From: Novosphingobium acidiphilum DSM 19966
Lineage (GTDB): Bacteria; Pseudomonadota; Alphaproteobacteria; Sphingomonadales; Sphingomonadaceae
Reading direction: 5' to 3'
NCBI RefSeq assembly: GCF_000429005.1
Contig: NZ_AUBA01000008.1
Location: forward strand, 105,074 to 169,073
DNA length: 64,000 nt
The notes under the pieces were generated by a model, which worked only from the letters and a program-made list of their open reading frames with translations, did not search any database and had not been told where the DNA came from. Shown piece after piece: positions 7,525-16,324 of the stretch (positions are counted from its first letter, which is position 1; each line of letters begins with the position of its first letter). The translations under genes and the position numbers were made by a program.

Positions 7525-10100
7525 CAGCGCAGCAGTCCGGCCAATGCGGCAAAGGCCCCGGTCGCTTCGTGCAGGCTGGGCGCGGGCGGCGGTTCTGCCT
7601 CCTTGCGCGGCGGACGCCAGTCCCACAGCGGCGGCGCCAGCGGGCCCGATGCGCCATCGGGCAAGGGGCGCGGCATGGCCACCCGAAACCCGCCAACCCG
7701 CAACAGCGCGGCATAGCCTGCGGTTGACAGCCCCATCGATCGCGCGCGCGACGGATCCAGAAACACCCTGCGCGCCGTCGTGCCCAGACGCCGCCGATGC
7801 GCCTCCTGCAGCAGCTTGTCGGCAAGATCGACCCGCAAGGCTTCGCGGCCCAGCTTGCGATAGCCGACCGGCACATCGCGCCCGGTCAGCGTCGGGGGCA
7901 GTCCGTCGGGCGGGGCGATTGCCGCCAGCCCGCGCAAGGTGGCCAGGTGCAGCCACATCCGCACCGCAGCGGGACGCAGCGCAGCCGGGACAAACAGGTC
8001 CAGCCCGCCGATCCGCACACCCAGCCGGCGCAGGGCATCGCGCTGGCGCGGCTCGAGCCGATCGAGGCCGGACCCCGCGCGCATCAGCACCCCGCCATTG
8101 TCGATCATCCGCAGCAGCATCGCGCGCAAGTCCGGCCCGCTGTCGTGCGCTTCGCTGGCGCGCGCAAGGCTGCGCAACGGAGCCAGCACGCGGTCAACAC
8201 GCGCGGCAAACCACGCCCCGATCGCGCTGTTGACGGTATCGCGCAGCGTCTGGTGCAAACCGTCAAGCGCCGGATCAAGCCGCAGCCGCGGTTCGAGCAG
8301 GCTGCGCCCCGGCTCAAGCCGCGCGACCACGATATCATCCCACACCACGCCGCGTTCGGACAAGGCCAGGCCTTCGGGCTGGGCTGCGGCGGCAATCAGC
8401 GTGGCGGCGCGGCGGGCAAACAGGCCGGGCAGGTGGCGGTCGGCTGCGGCCAGCAGCAATTTGCGATCGCTGGCGCGCGCCAGCGGATCGACAACAAAGC
8501 GAAATCCCTCAAGGTGGCCGATCGGTTCATCATCGACAATCACCGCGCCTGCATCCGACAGGCGCACCGGCAGGATCTGGGCATCGGCACCGGCTTTGCG
8601 CATCAGCACCGTGGTGCGCCGATTGACGAACCGTTCGGTCAGACGGGCGTGCAGTGCATCCGACAGCCGCGTTTCCACTGCGCGTGCCCGCGCCGCCATT
8701 TCGTCGCGCGCCAGCACCCAATCGGGCCGCTGCGCGATGTAGGCCCAGCTGCGAATTGCAGCAACGCGGCCCTGCAGCGTGTGGATATCGCCCGACGGAT
8801 TGTCGAGCTGCGCGATTGCTTGTGCCACGTAGTCGGTGCCGAGATAGCCGTGCCGCAGATCCTGCCACAGCCGGGCGACAAAGCGCGAATGCGTTTCCGC
8901 CCCCTGCTGACGAAAATCGGGCAGGCAGCACACCTGCCAGAACCGCCGTACCGACCCGATGCCGCGCACCGATCCCGCCACGTCTGCATCGGCGGTCAGC
9001 AGTCGCAGCACCGACAGATCGACGGCGTCGGGCGGGCTCGCCAATTGCGGGCGGGGTGGCGGGCAGGTCAGATCGGCGATCAGCGTGTCGAGCGAGGCAA
9101 AGCGCAGATCCGCCTCGCGCCAGAACAGCCTGGTCAGCGGGGCAAAGCGGTGCTCCTCGATCGCATAGACTTCATCATCGGTGAATTCGGCACCATGCGC
9201 GCCCAGCCCGGCCAACGTGCCGAAGGTGCCGTCGCGCTGGTGGCGTCCGGCGCGGCCGGCGATCTGCGCCATTTCCGCAGTGGTCAGCCGCCGCTGGCGA
9301 TGCCCGTCGTATTTGGTCAGGCCGGCAAACGCGACATGGTGAACATCGAGATTGAGGCCCATCCCCACCGCGTCGGTCGCCACCAGGTAATCGACTTCGC
9401 CCGCCTGGTACATTGCCACCTGGGCATTGCGCGTCTGCGGGGACAGCGCGCCCATCACCACCGCCGCGCCGCCGCGAAACCGGCGCAGCATTTCGGCCAT
9501 CGCATAGACCTGCTCGGCGCTGAACGCGACGATCGCGCTGCGCGGGGGTATGCGCGACAGCTTTTTGGGCGCGACATGGCTGAGCGTGGAAAAGCGCGGG
9601 CGGCTGATGACTTCGGCCTCGGGCACCAACGCGCGGATCATCGGTTCCAGCGTGGCCGATCCCAGGATCATCGTCTCTTCGCGTCCGCGTGCGTGCAGCA
9701 GACGGTCGGTAAACACGTGTCCGCGTTCGGGATCGGCCGACAGTTGCGCTTCATCGATACCGACAAATGCCAGATCGGGGCGGTGGGGCATCGCCTCGGC
9801 CGTGCACAGCAACCATCGGGCACCTTTGGGTTCGATGCGTTCTTCGCCGGTGATCAGCGCGACCTGGCTGGCGCCCTTGATCGCCACTACCCGGTCATAG
9901 ACCTCTCGTGCCAGCAGACGCAGCGGAAAGCCGATTGCCCCGGACGAATGCGCACACAGTCGTTCGATGGCGAGGTGGGTCTTACCGGTGTTGGTTGGCC
10001 CCAGCACCGCACGCACCGCGCCGCGTCCGTCGGCGGATCGGTCACCCTGCAAGAACAGCTGCCCGGTCATGATCCGGGATGTGGCGGTGCACGTGGACAT
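7524..10100 (-). CDS. SUV3-like ATP-dependent RNA helicase
   Basis: A large superfamily-2 helicase of about 858 residues, related to mitochondrial SUV3 and common in alphaproteobacteria. Motifs in order are Walker A GPTNTGKTH near residue 36, the motif II equivalent VGIDEAQ, motif III GSAT, an RPRF segment, and the second RecA-like domain with ATDAVGMGLNLDVHHVAF and the motif VI-like QIAGRAGRH. The long C-terminal part resembles the helical SUV3 accessory region and is less conserved. Candidate starts are the ATG at 10100, a TTG at 10106 and an ATG at 10070, none with a good ribosome site; I use 10100. It couples to the S4-protein gene by TGATG. RNA turnover or ribosome-related remodelling is inferred from the family. 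Confidence 0.85.
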   Translation of the reverse strand: MSTCTATSRIMTGQLFLQGDRSADGRGAVRAVLGPTNTGKTHLAIERLCAHSSGAIGFPLRLLAREVYDRVVAIKGASQVALITGEERIEPKGARWLLCTAEAMPHRPDLAFVGIDEAQLSADPERGHVFTDRLLHARGREETMILGSATLEPMIRALVPEAEVISRPRFSTLSHVAPKKLSRIPPRSAIVAFSAEQVYAMAEMLRRFRGGAAVVMGALSPQTRNAQVAMYQAGEVDYLVATDAVGMGLNLDVHHVAFAGLTKYDGHRQRRLTTAEMAQIAGRAGRHQRDGTFGTLAGLGAHGAEFTDDEVYAIEEHRFAPLTRLFWREADLRFASLDTLIADLTCPPPRPQLASPPDAVDLSVLRLLTADADVAGSVRGIGSVRRFWQVCCLPDFRQQGAETHSRFVARLWQDLRHGYLGTDYVAQAIAQLDNPSGDIHTLQGRVAAIRSWAYIAQRPDWVLARDEMAARARAVETRLSDALHARLTERFVNRRTTVLMRKAGADAQILPVRLSDAGAVIVDDEPIGHLEGFRFVVDPLARASDRKLLLAAADRHLPGLFARRAATLIAAAAQPEGLALSERGVVWDDIVVARLEPGRSLLEPRLRLDPALDGLHQTLRDTVNSAIGAWFAARVDRVLAPLRSLARASEAHDSGPDLRAMLLRMIDNGGVLMRAGSGLDRLEPRQRDALRRLGVRIGGLDLFVPAALRPAAVRMWLHLATLRGLAAIAPPDGLPPTLTGRDVPVGYRKLGREALRVDLADKLLQEAHRRRLGTTARRVFLDPSRARSMGLSTAGYAALLRVGGFRVAMPRPLPDGASGPLAPPLWDWRPPRKEAEPPPAPSLHEATGAFAALAGLLR

Positions 10101-10104
10101 GTGC

Positions 10105-10140
10105 AAGCGGCCACCGGGGCATTATCCCCGGCGGCCGCTT
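10105..10140 (-). terminator. Strong hairpin between rpoZ and the helicase gene
   Basis: A 15-position stem with one mismatch (10105-10119 with 10126-10140) begins 39 bases beyond the rpoZ stop. In the leftward direction it is not followed by a clear U-run, so it may be an attenuator or leader structure of the helicase gene, whose first start codons lie at its edge. Confidence 0.45.
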
Positions 10141-10178
10141 AAAAAGATGCGATGTTGCAAAAGTGGGACGGCGACGGC

Positions 10179-10523
10179 TCAGCCGTCGTAGTCGGCACCC
10201 AGCGAGGTGTTGCGCACCGGTGCCGCGGCGGTGATGCGCAGCGCTTCGGCCGATTGCGACAGCGAGCCGATTTCATCGACGACGTCGTCATCGTCGGGCA
10301 GCACGCGCTGCAGCGACTGGATCACGTTTTCCTTCAGAACCGACGGGCGTACGGTTTCCTCGGCGATTTCGCGCAGCGCGACGACCGGGTTCTTGTCACG
10401 ATCGCGATCGATGGTCAGTTCCGCGCCACCCGAAATCGAGCGGGCACGTTCTGCGGCCAGCAGCACCAGATCGAACCGGTTGGGAACCTTGTCGACGCAA
10501 TCTTCGACGGTAACGCGCGCCAT
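10179..10523 (-). CDS. rpoZ: RNA polymerase omega subunit
   Basis: A 114-residue omega subunit, which helps assemble the beta-prime subunit into RNA polymerase. The N-terminus MARVTVEDCVDKVPNRFDLVLLAAERAR is the family hallmark (conserved VPNRF.LV..AA.RAR), followed by KNPVVALREIAEE. The C-terminal tail is acidic (PDDDDVVDEIG), as usual in alphaproteobacteria. The start at 10523 is set by the conserved N-terminus. The gene lies between a small membrane-protein gene and the SUV3-like helicase gene, all leftward. In other alphaproteobacteria rpoZ often neighbours stringent-response genes; none is present here. Confidence 0.97.
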   Translation of the reverse strand: MARVTVEDCVDKVPNRFDLVLLAAERARSISGGAELTIDRDRDKNPVVALREIAEETVRPSVLKENVIQSLQRVLPDDDDVVDEIGSLSQSAEALRITAAAPVRNTSLGADYDG

Positions 10524-10608
10524 CAGGGCACTCCGTAAGTTAATTCGGGATGGGGAGACAAGCGCCCGCCATTAGGTCGCCTGCCGCGCGGAGTCAAGTT
10601 TTTGCGGG

Positions 10609-11112
10609 CTAGTTCCCACGCACATCGTCATACAGGTTCATCGCCCAGATATACAATTCCTGGTTTTCGGTGTTGACGAAGCGGCGCAGCAGCGATCCGG
10701 CAGTCCATGATCCGATCACCGTGATGGCCAGCGCCCACACCACGTCGAGCGCACCCGAGGCCAGATGCCACAGCGCCAGCACTGCGATCGGCCAGGCGAT
10801 CACCGCGATGGCCATGCGTAGATAAAGAAAATGTCCCAACGTGCGGAAAATTGCAGCGCTGGCCAGCATGCCGGCGATAGCTGCAATCAAGGGATGCCAG
10901 CCAAGCCTGGCCCAGACCCACCAGCCGGTCGCCACACCGCAAGCAAACCCCGGCAGCACAAAGATGACATGCGCGATCTTGCCACGGAGCAGGTACAGCA
11001 CGACCAGCGCGGTCACGGTCAGCGTGCCGGAGGGGATTTTGCCGAGCAGCGCCACCCACACCTGCAATTGTGGCGCAATCCGGTCAAACATGTGCAGCAG
11101 CCAGATGATCAT
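10609..11112 (-). CDS. Predicted integral membrane protein, unknown function
   Basis: A 167-residue protein with about four hydrophobic segments: around residues 25-42 (IPSGTLTVTALVVLYLL), 50-66, 75-87 and 100-140. It ends with a polar tail containing ENQELYIWAMNLYDD. I chose the ATG at 11112 because a GGGGAA site lies 7 bases upstream; longer in-frame translation upstream is arginine-rich shadow sequence. No domain was recognised. It lies on the same strand between cysQ and rpoZ, with gaps of about 85-90 bp, so operon membership is uncertain. Confidence 0.65.
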   Translation of the reverse strand: MIIWLLHMFDRIAPQLQVWVALLGKIPSGTLTVTALVVLYLLRGKIAHVIFVLPGFACGVATGWWVWARLGWHPLIAAIAGMLASAAIFRTLGHFLYLRMAIAVIAWPIAVLALWHLASGALDVVWALAITVIGSWTAGSLLRRFVNTENQELYIWAMNLYDDVRGN

Positions 11113-11201
11113 CGCGCGTTCCCCGATTGGCCTGCGCCAATGCGCCGGGGTGTTATCGCCGGGCTGTGCGTGTCGACAGCACAGCCATATCCGCAATGAA
11201 C

Positions 11202-11951
11202 CTAATCGCAGGCCCGCGCGATCGTTTCGAACACCAGCGCGGCATGCTCTTTGCGACAGATCAGCAGATCGGGCATATAAGTATCGCGTCCGTTGTAGAT
11301 CAGCGGCGATCCATCCACCCGGCTGGCGTGCAGCCCGTGCGCCAGTGCCACCGCGACAGGCGCGCACGAATCCCATTCGAATTGCCCGCCGGTGTGCAGA
11401 TAGATGTCCGCCTGGCCCAGCACGATCGCCATCGCCTTGGCCCCGGCGCTGCCCATCGGGATCAGCTCTGCGTCCAGCGCCTGCGCCACGGCCACCGCCT
11501 CTTTCGCGGGGCGGGTGCGGCTGACCACCAGGCGCAAACGTGCCGGTGCGGGGGGCACGACCCCGGGTTGATCGCTGCGCAGCACCAGTCCCGCATCGGG
11601 CAGGGCCACTGCGCCATGCGTGGCTGCGCCGTCCACCGTCAGCCCGACATGGACCGCCCAGTCGGCGCGCGCCTCGCCATATTCGCGCGTGCCATCGACC
11701 GGATCGATGATCCACACCCGGCGTTTGGCCAGCCGGTCAAAATTGTCCTTTTCCTCTTCGGACAACAGGCCGTCTTCAGGCCGGTTTTCGCGACACGCGT
11801 GGCACAGGAACTGGTTGGCGGCGGCATCGCCCGCGCTGCCCAGCGCCTTCATGGTCAGCAGCCCGCTGTCGCGCACGCACAGCAGCAGCCGACCGGCGGT
11901 TTCGGCCAGGTCGGCGGCAAGCTGGGCATCGGTCATGGTCGGGTGTTCCAT
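11202..11951 (-). CDS. cysQ: 3'(2'),5'-bisphosphate nucleotidase CysQ
   Basis: A phosphatase of about 249 residues in the inositol-monophosphatase superfamily that hydrolyses PAP, and often PAPS, to AMP/APS and phosphate, recycling the by-product of PAPS use. Metal-binding motifs are LLSEEEKDN, IIDPVDGTREY and, late in the protein, GQFEWDSCAPVAVALAHGL. It is the third gene of the cys cluster: its ATG at 11951 overlaps the cysNC stop as TGATG. An ATG six codons downstream, at 11936, is an alternative start. Placement directly behind the PAPS-making enzymes supports the assignment over a generic inositol phosphatase. Cytoplasmic or membrane-peripheral. Confidence 0.92.
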   Translation of the reverse strand: MEHPTMTDAQLAADLAETAGRLLLCVRDSGLLTMKALGSAGDAAANQFLCHACRENRPEDGLLSEEEKDNFDRLAKRRVWIIDPVDGTREYGEARADWAVHVGLTVDGAATHGAVALPDAGLVLRSDQPGVVPPAPARLRLVVSRTRPAKEAVAVAQALDAELIPMGSAGAKAMAIVLGQADIYLHTGGQFEWDSCAPVAVALAHGLHASRVDGSPLIYNGRDTYMPDLLICRKEHAALVFETIARACD

Positions 11952-13870
11952 CAAATGACCGGCATCCAGTGGCCGAGGATATGGTTGACGATGCGTTCGG
12001 CGGCATCTTCGGCCGCTTCGCGCGTGGTGTCGACCCGGATTTCAGGGTTTTCCGGCGCTTCGTAAGGGCTGTCGATACCGGTGAAATTCTTCAGCGCGCC
12101 GGCCCGCGCCTTTTTGTACAGGCCTTTGACGTCGCGCCGTTCGGCTTCGTCGAGCGGGGTGTCGATGAACACCTCGACGAATTCACCGGGTGCGATCATC
12201 GCGCGCACCATGTCGCGTTCGGCGCGGAACGGGCTGATGAACGCCGTGATCACGATCAGCCCGGCATCGGTCATCAGCCGCGCCACTTCGCCTACGCGGC
12301 GGATATTTTCGATGCGATCCGCCTCGGTAAAGCCCAGATCCTTGTTCAACCCGTGGCGGACATTGTCGCCATCGAGCAGGAAGGTGTGCTTGCCCATGGC
12401 GTGCAGCTTTTTCTCGACCAGATTGGCAATGGTCGATTTGCCCGACCCCGACAGGCCGGTAAACCACAGCACATGCGCGGTCTGGCTGTTGAGCGCGGCG
12501 CGCGCCTCGCGCGTGACGTCAAGCGCCTGCCAATGCACATTTTGCGCGCGCCGCAGGCTGAAATGCAGCATTCCGGCGGCGACCGTGGCATTGGTGATCT
12601 TGTCGATCAGGATGAACCCGCCCAGCGTGCGATTGTCCGCATAGGCTTCGAACACGATGGGCCGGTCGGCGGTCAGTTCGACCACCCCGATTGCATTGAG
12701 ATCGAGCGTCTTGGCCGCCATGTGTTCCATGGTGTTGACGTTCACGACAAATTTGGGCTGCTGCACCGTTGCCGAAACGGTCTGCGTGGCCAGTTTCAGC
12801 CAATAGGCGCGGCCGGGGATCAGTGCTTCGTCATTCAGCCAGACCAGTGTCGCTTCGAACTGGTCGGCCACTTGCGGCGGCGCGGCGGCCGGGGCGATGA
12901 CATCGCCGCGCGAACAATCGATGGCGTCAGCCAGGCACAGCGTGATCGACTGCCCCGCCACGGCTTCGTCCAGATCACCATCGCGGGTGACGATCCGCGT
13001 GACAGTGCTGGTCTTGCCCGACGGCAGCACGCGGATCGCATCGCCGGGACGCACCGAACCGGTGGCGATCAGCCCGGAAAACCCGCGAAAATCCAGATCG
13101 GGCCGGTTGACCCACTGCACCGGCAGACGAAACGGCGTGTCGCGATCAAGCGCGGCATTGACGGCAACGGTGTCCAGATGGTCGATCAGCGCCGGGCCGC
13201 GATACCACGGCGTGTTGGCCGATCGGGTGGTGATATTGTCGCCCTGAAACCCCGAAATCGGCATCGCGACAAACCGATCGAGCCCGATCGAGCGCGCAAA
13301 TTCCGCATAGTCGCGCACGATGGCATCGTAAATCGCCTGATCATAGCCGACCAGATCCATCTTGTTCACTGCCAGAACCACATTGCGGATGCCGATCAGG
13401 TGGCACAAGTACGAATGGCGCCGGGTCTGCACGAGCACGCCCTTGCGCGCATCGACCAGGATCACCGCAAGATCGGCGGTCGAGGCGCCGGTGATCATGT
13501 TTCGCGTATACTGTTCGTGGCCGGGGCAGTCGGCAACGATGAATTTGCGCCGTTCGGTGTTGAAGAAGCGATACGCGACGTCGATGGTGATGCCCTGTTC
13601 GCGCTCTGCCGCCAGCCCGTCGACCAGCAGCGCAAAATCGATCGCCTGGCCCTGCGTGCCCTGCCGCTTCGAATCCGCCTCGAGCGCGGCGAGCTGGTCT
13701 TCGAAGATCATTTTCGAATCGTACAGCAGCCGGCCGATCAGCGTCGATTTGCCGTCATCGACGCTGCCGCAGGTGATAAAGCGCAGCATCGTCTTGTGCT
13801 GATGCAGATCGAGATAGGCGTCGATATCCTGCGCGATCAGGTCGTCGACCACATACGTCTGGTCGGACAT
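11951..13870 (-). CDS. cysNC: Fused sulfate adenylyltransferase subunit 1 / adenylylsulfate kinase
   Basis: A 639-residue bifunctional enzyme. The N-terminal CysN GTPase has G1 GSVDDGKS at 35-42, G3 DCPGHEQYTRNM and G4 NKMD; with CysD it drives APS synthesis from sulfate and ATP. The C-terminal CysC domain starts near residue 465, with P-loop GLSGSGKS at 472-479 and LLDGDNVRHGLNKDLGF; it phosphorylates APS to PAPS. The fused form is known from rhizobial NodQ and many sphingomonads. Its start overlaps the cysD stop and its stop overlaps the cysQ start, both as TGATG. The product PAPS feeds reductive sulfur assimilation and sulfotransferases, including those at 36.5-46 kb. Confidence 0.96.
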   Translation of the reverse strand: MSDQTYVVDDLIAQDIDAYLDLHQHKTMLRFITCGSVDDGKSTLIGRLLYDSKMIFEDQLAALEADSKRQGTQGQAIDFALLVDGLAAEREQGITIDVAYRFFNTERRKFIVADCPGHEQYTRNMITGASTADLAVILVDARKGVLVQTRRHSYLCHLIGIRNVVLAVNKMDLVGYDQAIYDAIVRDYAEFARSIGLDRFVAMPISGFQGDNITTRSANTPWYRGPALIDHLDTVAVNAALDRDTPFRLPVQWVNRPDLDFRGFSGLIATGSVRPGDAIRVLPSGKTSTVTRIVTRDGDLDEAVAGQSITLCLADAIDCSRGDVIAPAAAPPQVADQFEATLVWLNDEALIPGRAYWLKLATQTVSATVQQPKFVVNVNTMEHMAAKTLDLNAIGVVELTADRPIVFEAYADNRTLGGFILIDKITNATVAAGMLHFSLRRAQNVHWQALDVTREARAALNSQTAHVLWFTGLSGSGKSTIANLVEKKLHAMGKHTFLLDGDNVRHGLNKDLGFTEADRIENIRRVGEVARLMTDAGLIVITAFISPFRAERDMVRAMIAPGEFVEVFIDTPLDEAERRDVKGLYKKARAGALKNFTGIDSPYEAPENPEIRVDTTREAAEDAAERIVNHILGHWMPVI

Positions 13871-14781
13871 CAGAAATACCCCTGCTGCTTTTTCGTTTCC
13901 ATGCCCGCGCCGCCCGCGTCCTTGTCGATCGCGCGGCCCTGCCGTTCGCTGGTGGTGGTCAGCAGCGTTTCCTGAATGACCTGTGGCAGCGTGCGCGCGG
14001 TGCTTTCCACCGCGCCGGTCAGCGGATAGCAGCCCAGGGTGCGAAACCGGATCGAGCGCATCACCGGCGTTTCGCCCGGGCGCAGCGGAAACCGGTCGTC
14101 ATCGACCATCAGCAGCATCCCGTCGCGTTCAACCGTGGGGCGCATGTCGGCAAAATACAGCGGCACGATCGGCACCTGATTAAGGTGGATATATTGCCAG
14201 ATGTCGAGCTCGGTCCAGTTCGAGATCGGGAACACCCGGATCGATTCGCCCTTGTTTTTGCGCGCGTTGTAAAGGTTCCACAGCTCGGGCCGCTGGTTCT
14301 TCGGGTCCCAGCCGTGGCTGGCGGTGCGGAACGAAAAGATCCGTTCCTTGGCGCGGCTTTTTTCCTCGTCGCGCCGTGCGCCGCCAAAGGCCGCGTCAAA
14401 CCCCCAGGTGTCGAGCGCCTGTTTCAGCCCTTCGGTTTTCCACATGTCGGTGTGCAGCGCGCCGTGGTCGAACGGGTTGATCCCGCGCGCCCTGGCCTCG
14501 GGATTCTGATACACCAGCAGGTCCATGCCGCTGTCGCGCGCCATCGTGTCGCGCAGATCGTACATCGCGCGGAATTTCCACGTGGTATCGACATGCAGCA
14601 GCGGAAACGGCGGCGGCGATGGATAAAATGCCTTGCACGCCAGATGCAGCATCACCGCGCTGTCCTTGCCCACCGAATAGAGCATCACCGGGTTTTGCGC
14701 CTCGGCCACGACTTCACGCATGATGTGGATGGCCTCGGCCTCAAGCCGGGCGAGATGGGTCAGGGTCAGCGGGTCGGACAT
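13870..14781 (-). CDS. cysD: Sulfate adenylyltransferase subunit 2
   Basis: A 303-residue PP-loop ATP pyrophosphatase, the catalytic half of ATP sulfurylase. It carries the modified PP-loop SVGKDSAVMLHLA near residue 37, the FPLLHVDTTWKF strand, the GARRDEEKSRAKERIFSFR segment and RFRTLGCYPLTGAV. I chose the ATG at 14781, which gives the family start MSDPLTLTHLARLEAEAIHI; upstream in-frame sequence to 14862 is not family-like. First gene of the leftward cysD-cysNC-cysQ cluster; the promoter should lie in 14782-14969. The short C-terminal tail ends in KKQQGYF, conserved in CysD proteins. Confidence 0.96.
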   Translation of the reverse strand: MSDPLTLTHLARLEAEAIHIMREVVAEAQNPVMLYSVGKDSAVMLHLACKAFYPSPPPFPLLHVDTTWKFRAMYDLRDTMARDSGMDLLVYQNPEARARGINPFDHGALHTDMWKTEGLKQALDTWGFDAAFGGARRDEEKSRAKERIFSFRTASHGWDPKNQRPELWNLYNARKNKGESIRVFPISNWTELDIWQYIHLNQVPIVPLYFADMRPTVERDGMLLMVDDDRFPLRPGETPVMRSIRFRTLGCYPLTGAVESTARTLPQVIQETLLTTTSERQGRAIDKDAGGAGMETKKQQGYF

Positions 14782-14969
14782 GGGCGGTAGGGGGCCTTGC
14801 GCAAAGCGGTCTGTGCCAGATCGGCTGTCGCAATACCGCGCAAACCTCCCATATGGGAGCAAAATGATCAGCGCGGCGGACCCGGGCGTAGAATCCGACC
14901 CTTTGCACCCGACGTCAAAGTCCTAGCCTGCGGGTCATGATCACCGGCAACCCGCACAAGGATTTCACC

Positions 14970-15128
14970 ATGAAACGCGCAACCATGACCTCTGCGCTGG
15001 CTGTGGCTTTGTTGACTGCCAGCCTGGGCCTGTCGTCCTGCATGGACGATCACCCCGATCGTGGCGACCGGCATGGCGATATGCACGATCACGATCATGA
15101 CCGCGATCATGACCACCACGATCAATAA
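14970..15128 (+). CDS. Small His/Asp-rich lipoprotein
   Basis: A 52-residue protein. It has a basic start (MKR), a hydrophobic stretch and a lipobox LSSC, with the modified cysteine at residue 24. The 28 residues after it contain 8 histidines and 11 aspartates in alternating HD pairs, which suggests binding of a divalent metal such as Zn, Ni, Cu or Co. The ATG at 14970 has an AAGGA site 7 bases upstream; an in-frame ATG at 14937 would bury the signal peptide. The gene is divergent from cysD. I do not recognise a named family. Metal buffering or delivery at the inner face of the outer membrane is inference from composition alone. Confidence 0.65.
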   Translation: MKRATMTSALAVALLTASLGLSSCMDDHPDRGDRHGDMHDHDHDRDHDHHDQ

Positions 15129-15188
15129 CACCGCCTGACATTCGCACACGGCGCGGGCACAAGCGTGGCTTGACCCCCGGCGGGGTGT

Positions 15189-16316
15189 GTGACAGCCAGA
15201 ATCATGGCCGTCCTGCCCGCCGATCATCGCGAACTGTTTCTGCCGCTGATCGAAGGCATCCACGAAAGCCCGCCGTGGGGCGTGTTTCTGCGCAATCTGG
15301 TGGCGCGGATGCAGGCGCGCCGCGGGTTCATGGTCATAACGCTGGCCAACGCCGCGCCCGATCAGCCCCCGTCGGTAATCCCGGTGTCCAGCCCGCGCGC
15401 CGCGCACGAAGACCCGATCGATTTTCGCGCGCTCCAGGCGTTGCGGCTTCACCCGCATGGCCCGCTGCGGCCAGGCCGGATCTATGCGCTCGACGAAATG
15501 CTCGATTACGACGACCGCGCGCAACTGGCGGTGCAGCGCGCGGCGCTGGCCGCGATGGACATCCGCTATGCCCGGTTTTTGCGCGTGTCGGCCGGTGGCG
15601 CTGCCGAAGCCTGGCTGGTCCTGGTGCGCGCGCGCGAAGATTTCAGCGGCTCGGCGGTGGCCGTGCTCGACGCGGTGGCAATCCACCTCGCGGCCGGCTT
15701 GCGCACGTTGGCGGCGCTGACCGAGCAACGCCTTCAGACCGCGCTGGCCACGGCCGCTTTGAACCGGATGGGGGTTGGGCAACTGGCCTTTGATGCCGAA
15801 GCCCGGGTGATGGCGGCCGATCCGTTGGCCGAAGCAATGGTGACCCTGATGCCCGAGCCGGGCGGACGATCGGGTCGGCGCCTGCAACTGCGCCCCGATG
15901 TTGCGCGGCGGGTGGATGCCGCCTGCCAAAGCCTGGCGGCCGATCCCACGGCACCGGGTCAGGTGATCCGGATCGATGAGGCGCGCGCGATCGACCTTTT
16001 GCTGCGCCGGTCCGATCTGGTGCTGGCCGAACCCGGCGCGCGCCCGGCGGTGATCGGAGTGGTGCGCAACGGCGTTCGCGAAACGGCGCGCGCGGCGATC
16101 CATGCCCTGGCTGCGCGGCACGGTCTTTCGCCCAACGAGGCGGCGCTGGCCCATTCGCTGTCGCTGGGCGAAGGACTGGCCGAGGCGGGTGCGCGGCTGA
16201 ATCTGACGATCGAGACCACGCGCAATTATTCCAAGCGGATCTATGCCAAGACCGGCGCGCGCGGGCAGGCCGACCTGGTGCGGATCGTGCTGACCGGGCT
16301 GGCGCCGCTCGCCTAG
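15189..16316 (+). CDS. LuxR-type HTH transcriptional regulator
   Basis: A protein of about 375 residues. The C-terminal 65-70 residues form a LuxR/FixJ-type helix-turn-helix: GLSPNEAALAHSLSLGEGLAEAGARLNLTIETTRNYSKRIYAKTGA, with the usual pattern of A.....G.....IA..L..S..TV......I..K but several substitutions (Asn for His/Lys in the recognition helix). The long N-terminal part has no recognised response-regulator or autoinducer domain and may be a PAS/GAF-like sensory region. The start is uncertain: GTG at 15189 or ATG at 15204. It is followed by a palindromic terminator-like repeat. The target and ligand cannot be deduced. Confidence 0.7.
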   Translation: MTARIMAVLPADHRELFLPLIEGIHESPPWGVFLRNLVARMQARRGFMVITLANAAPDQPPSVIPVSSPRAAHEDPIDFRALQALRLHPHGPLRPGRIYALDEMLDYDDRAQLAVQRAALAAMDIRYARFLRVSAGGAAEAWLVLVRAREDFSGSAVAVLDAVAIHLAAGLRTLAALTEQRLQTALATAALNRMGVGQLAFDAEARVMAADPLAEAMVTLMPEPGGRSGRRLQLRPDVARRVDAACQSLAADPTAPGQVIRIDEARAIDLLLRRSDLVLAEPGARPAVIGVVRNGVRETARAAIHALAARHGLSPNEAALAHSLSLGEGLAEAGARLNLTIETTRNYSKRIYAKTGARGQADLVRIVLTGLAPLA

Positions 16317-16324
16317 AGCACCGT

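Noticed and set aside
7797..10142. 781-codon + strand frame opposite the helicase gene
   Set aside because: Composition of an antisense shadow, with no domain; the minus-strand helicase has complete SF2 motifs.
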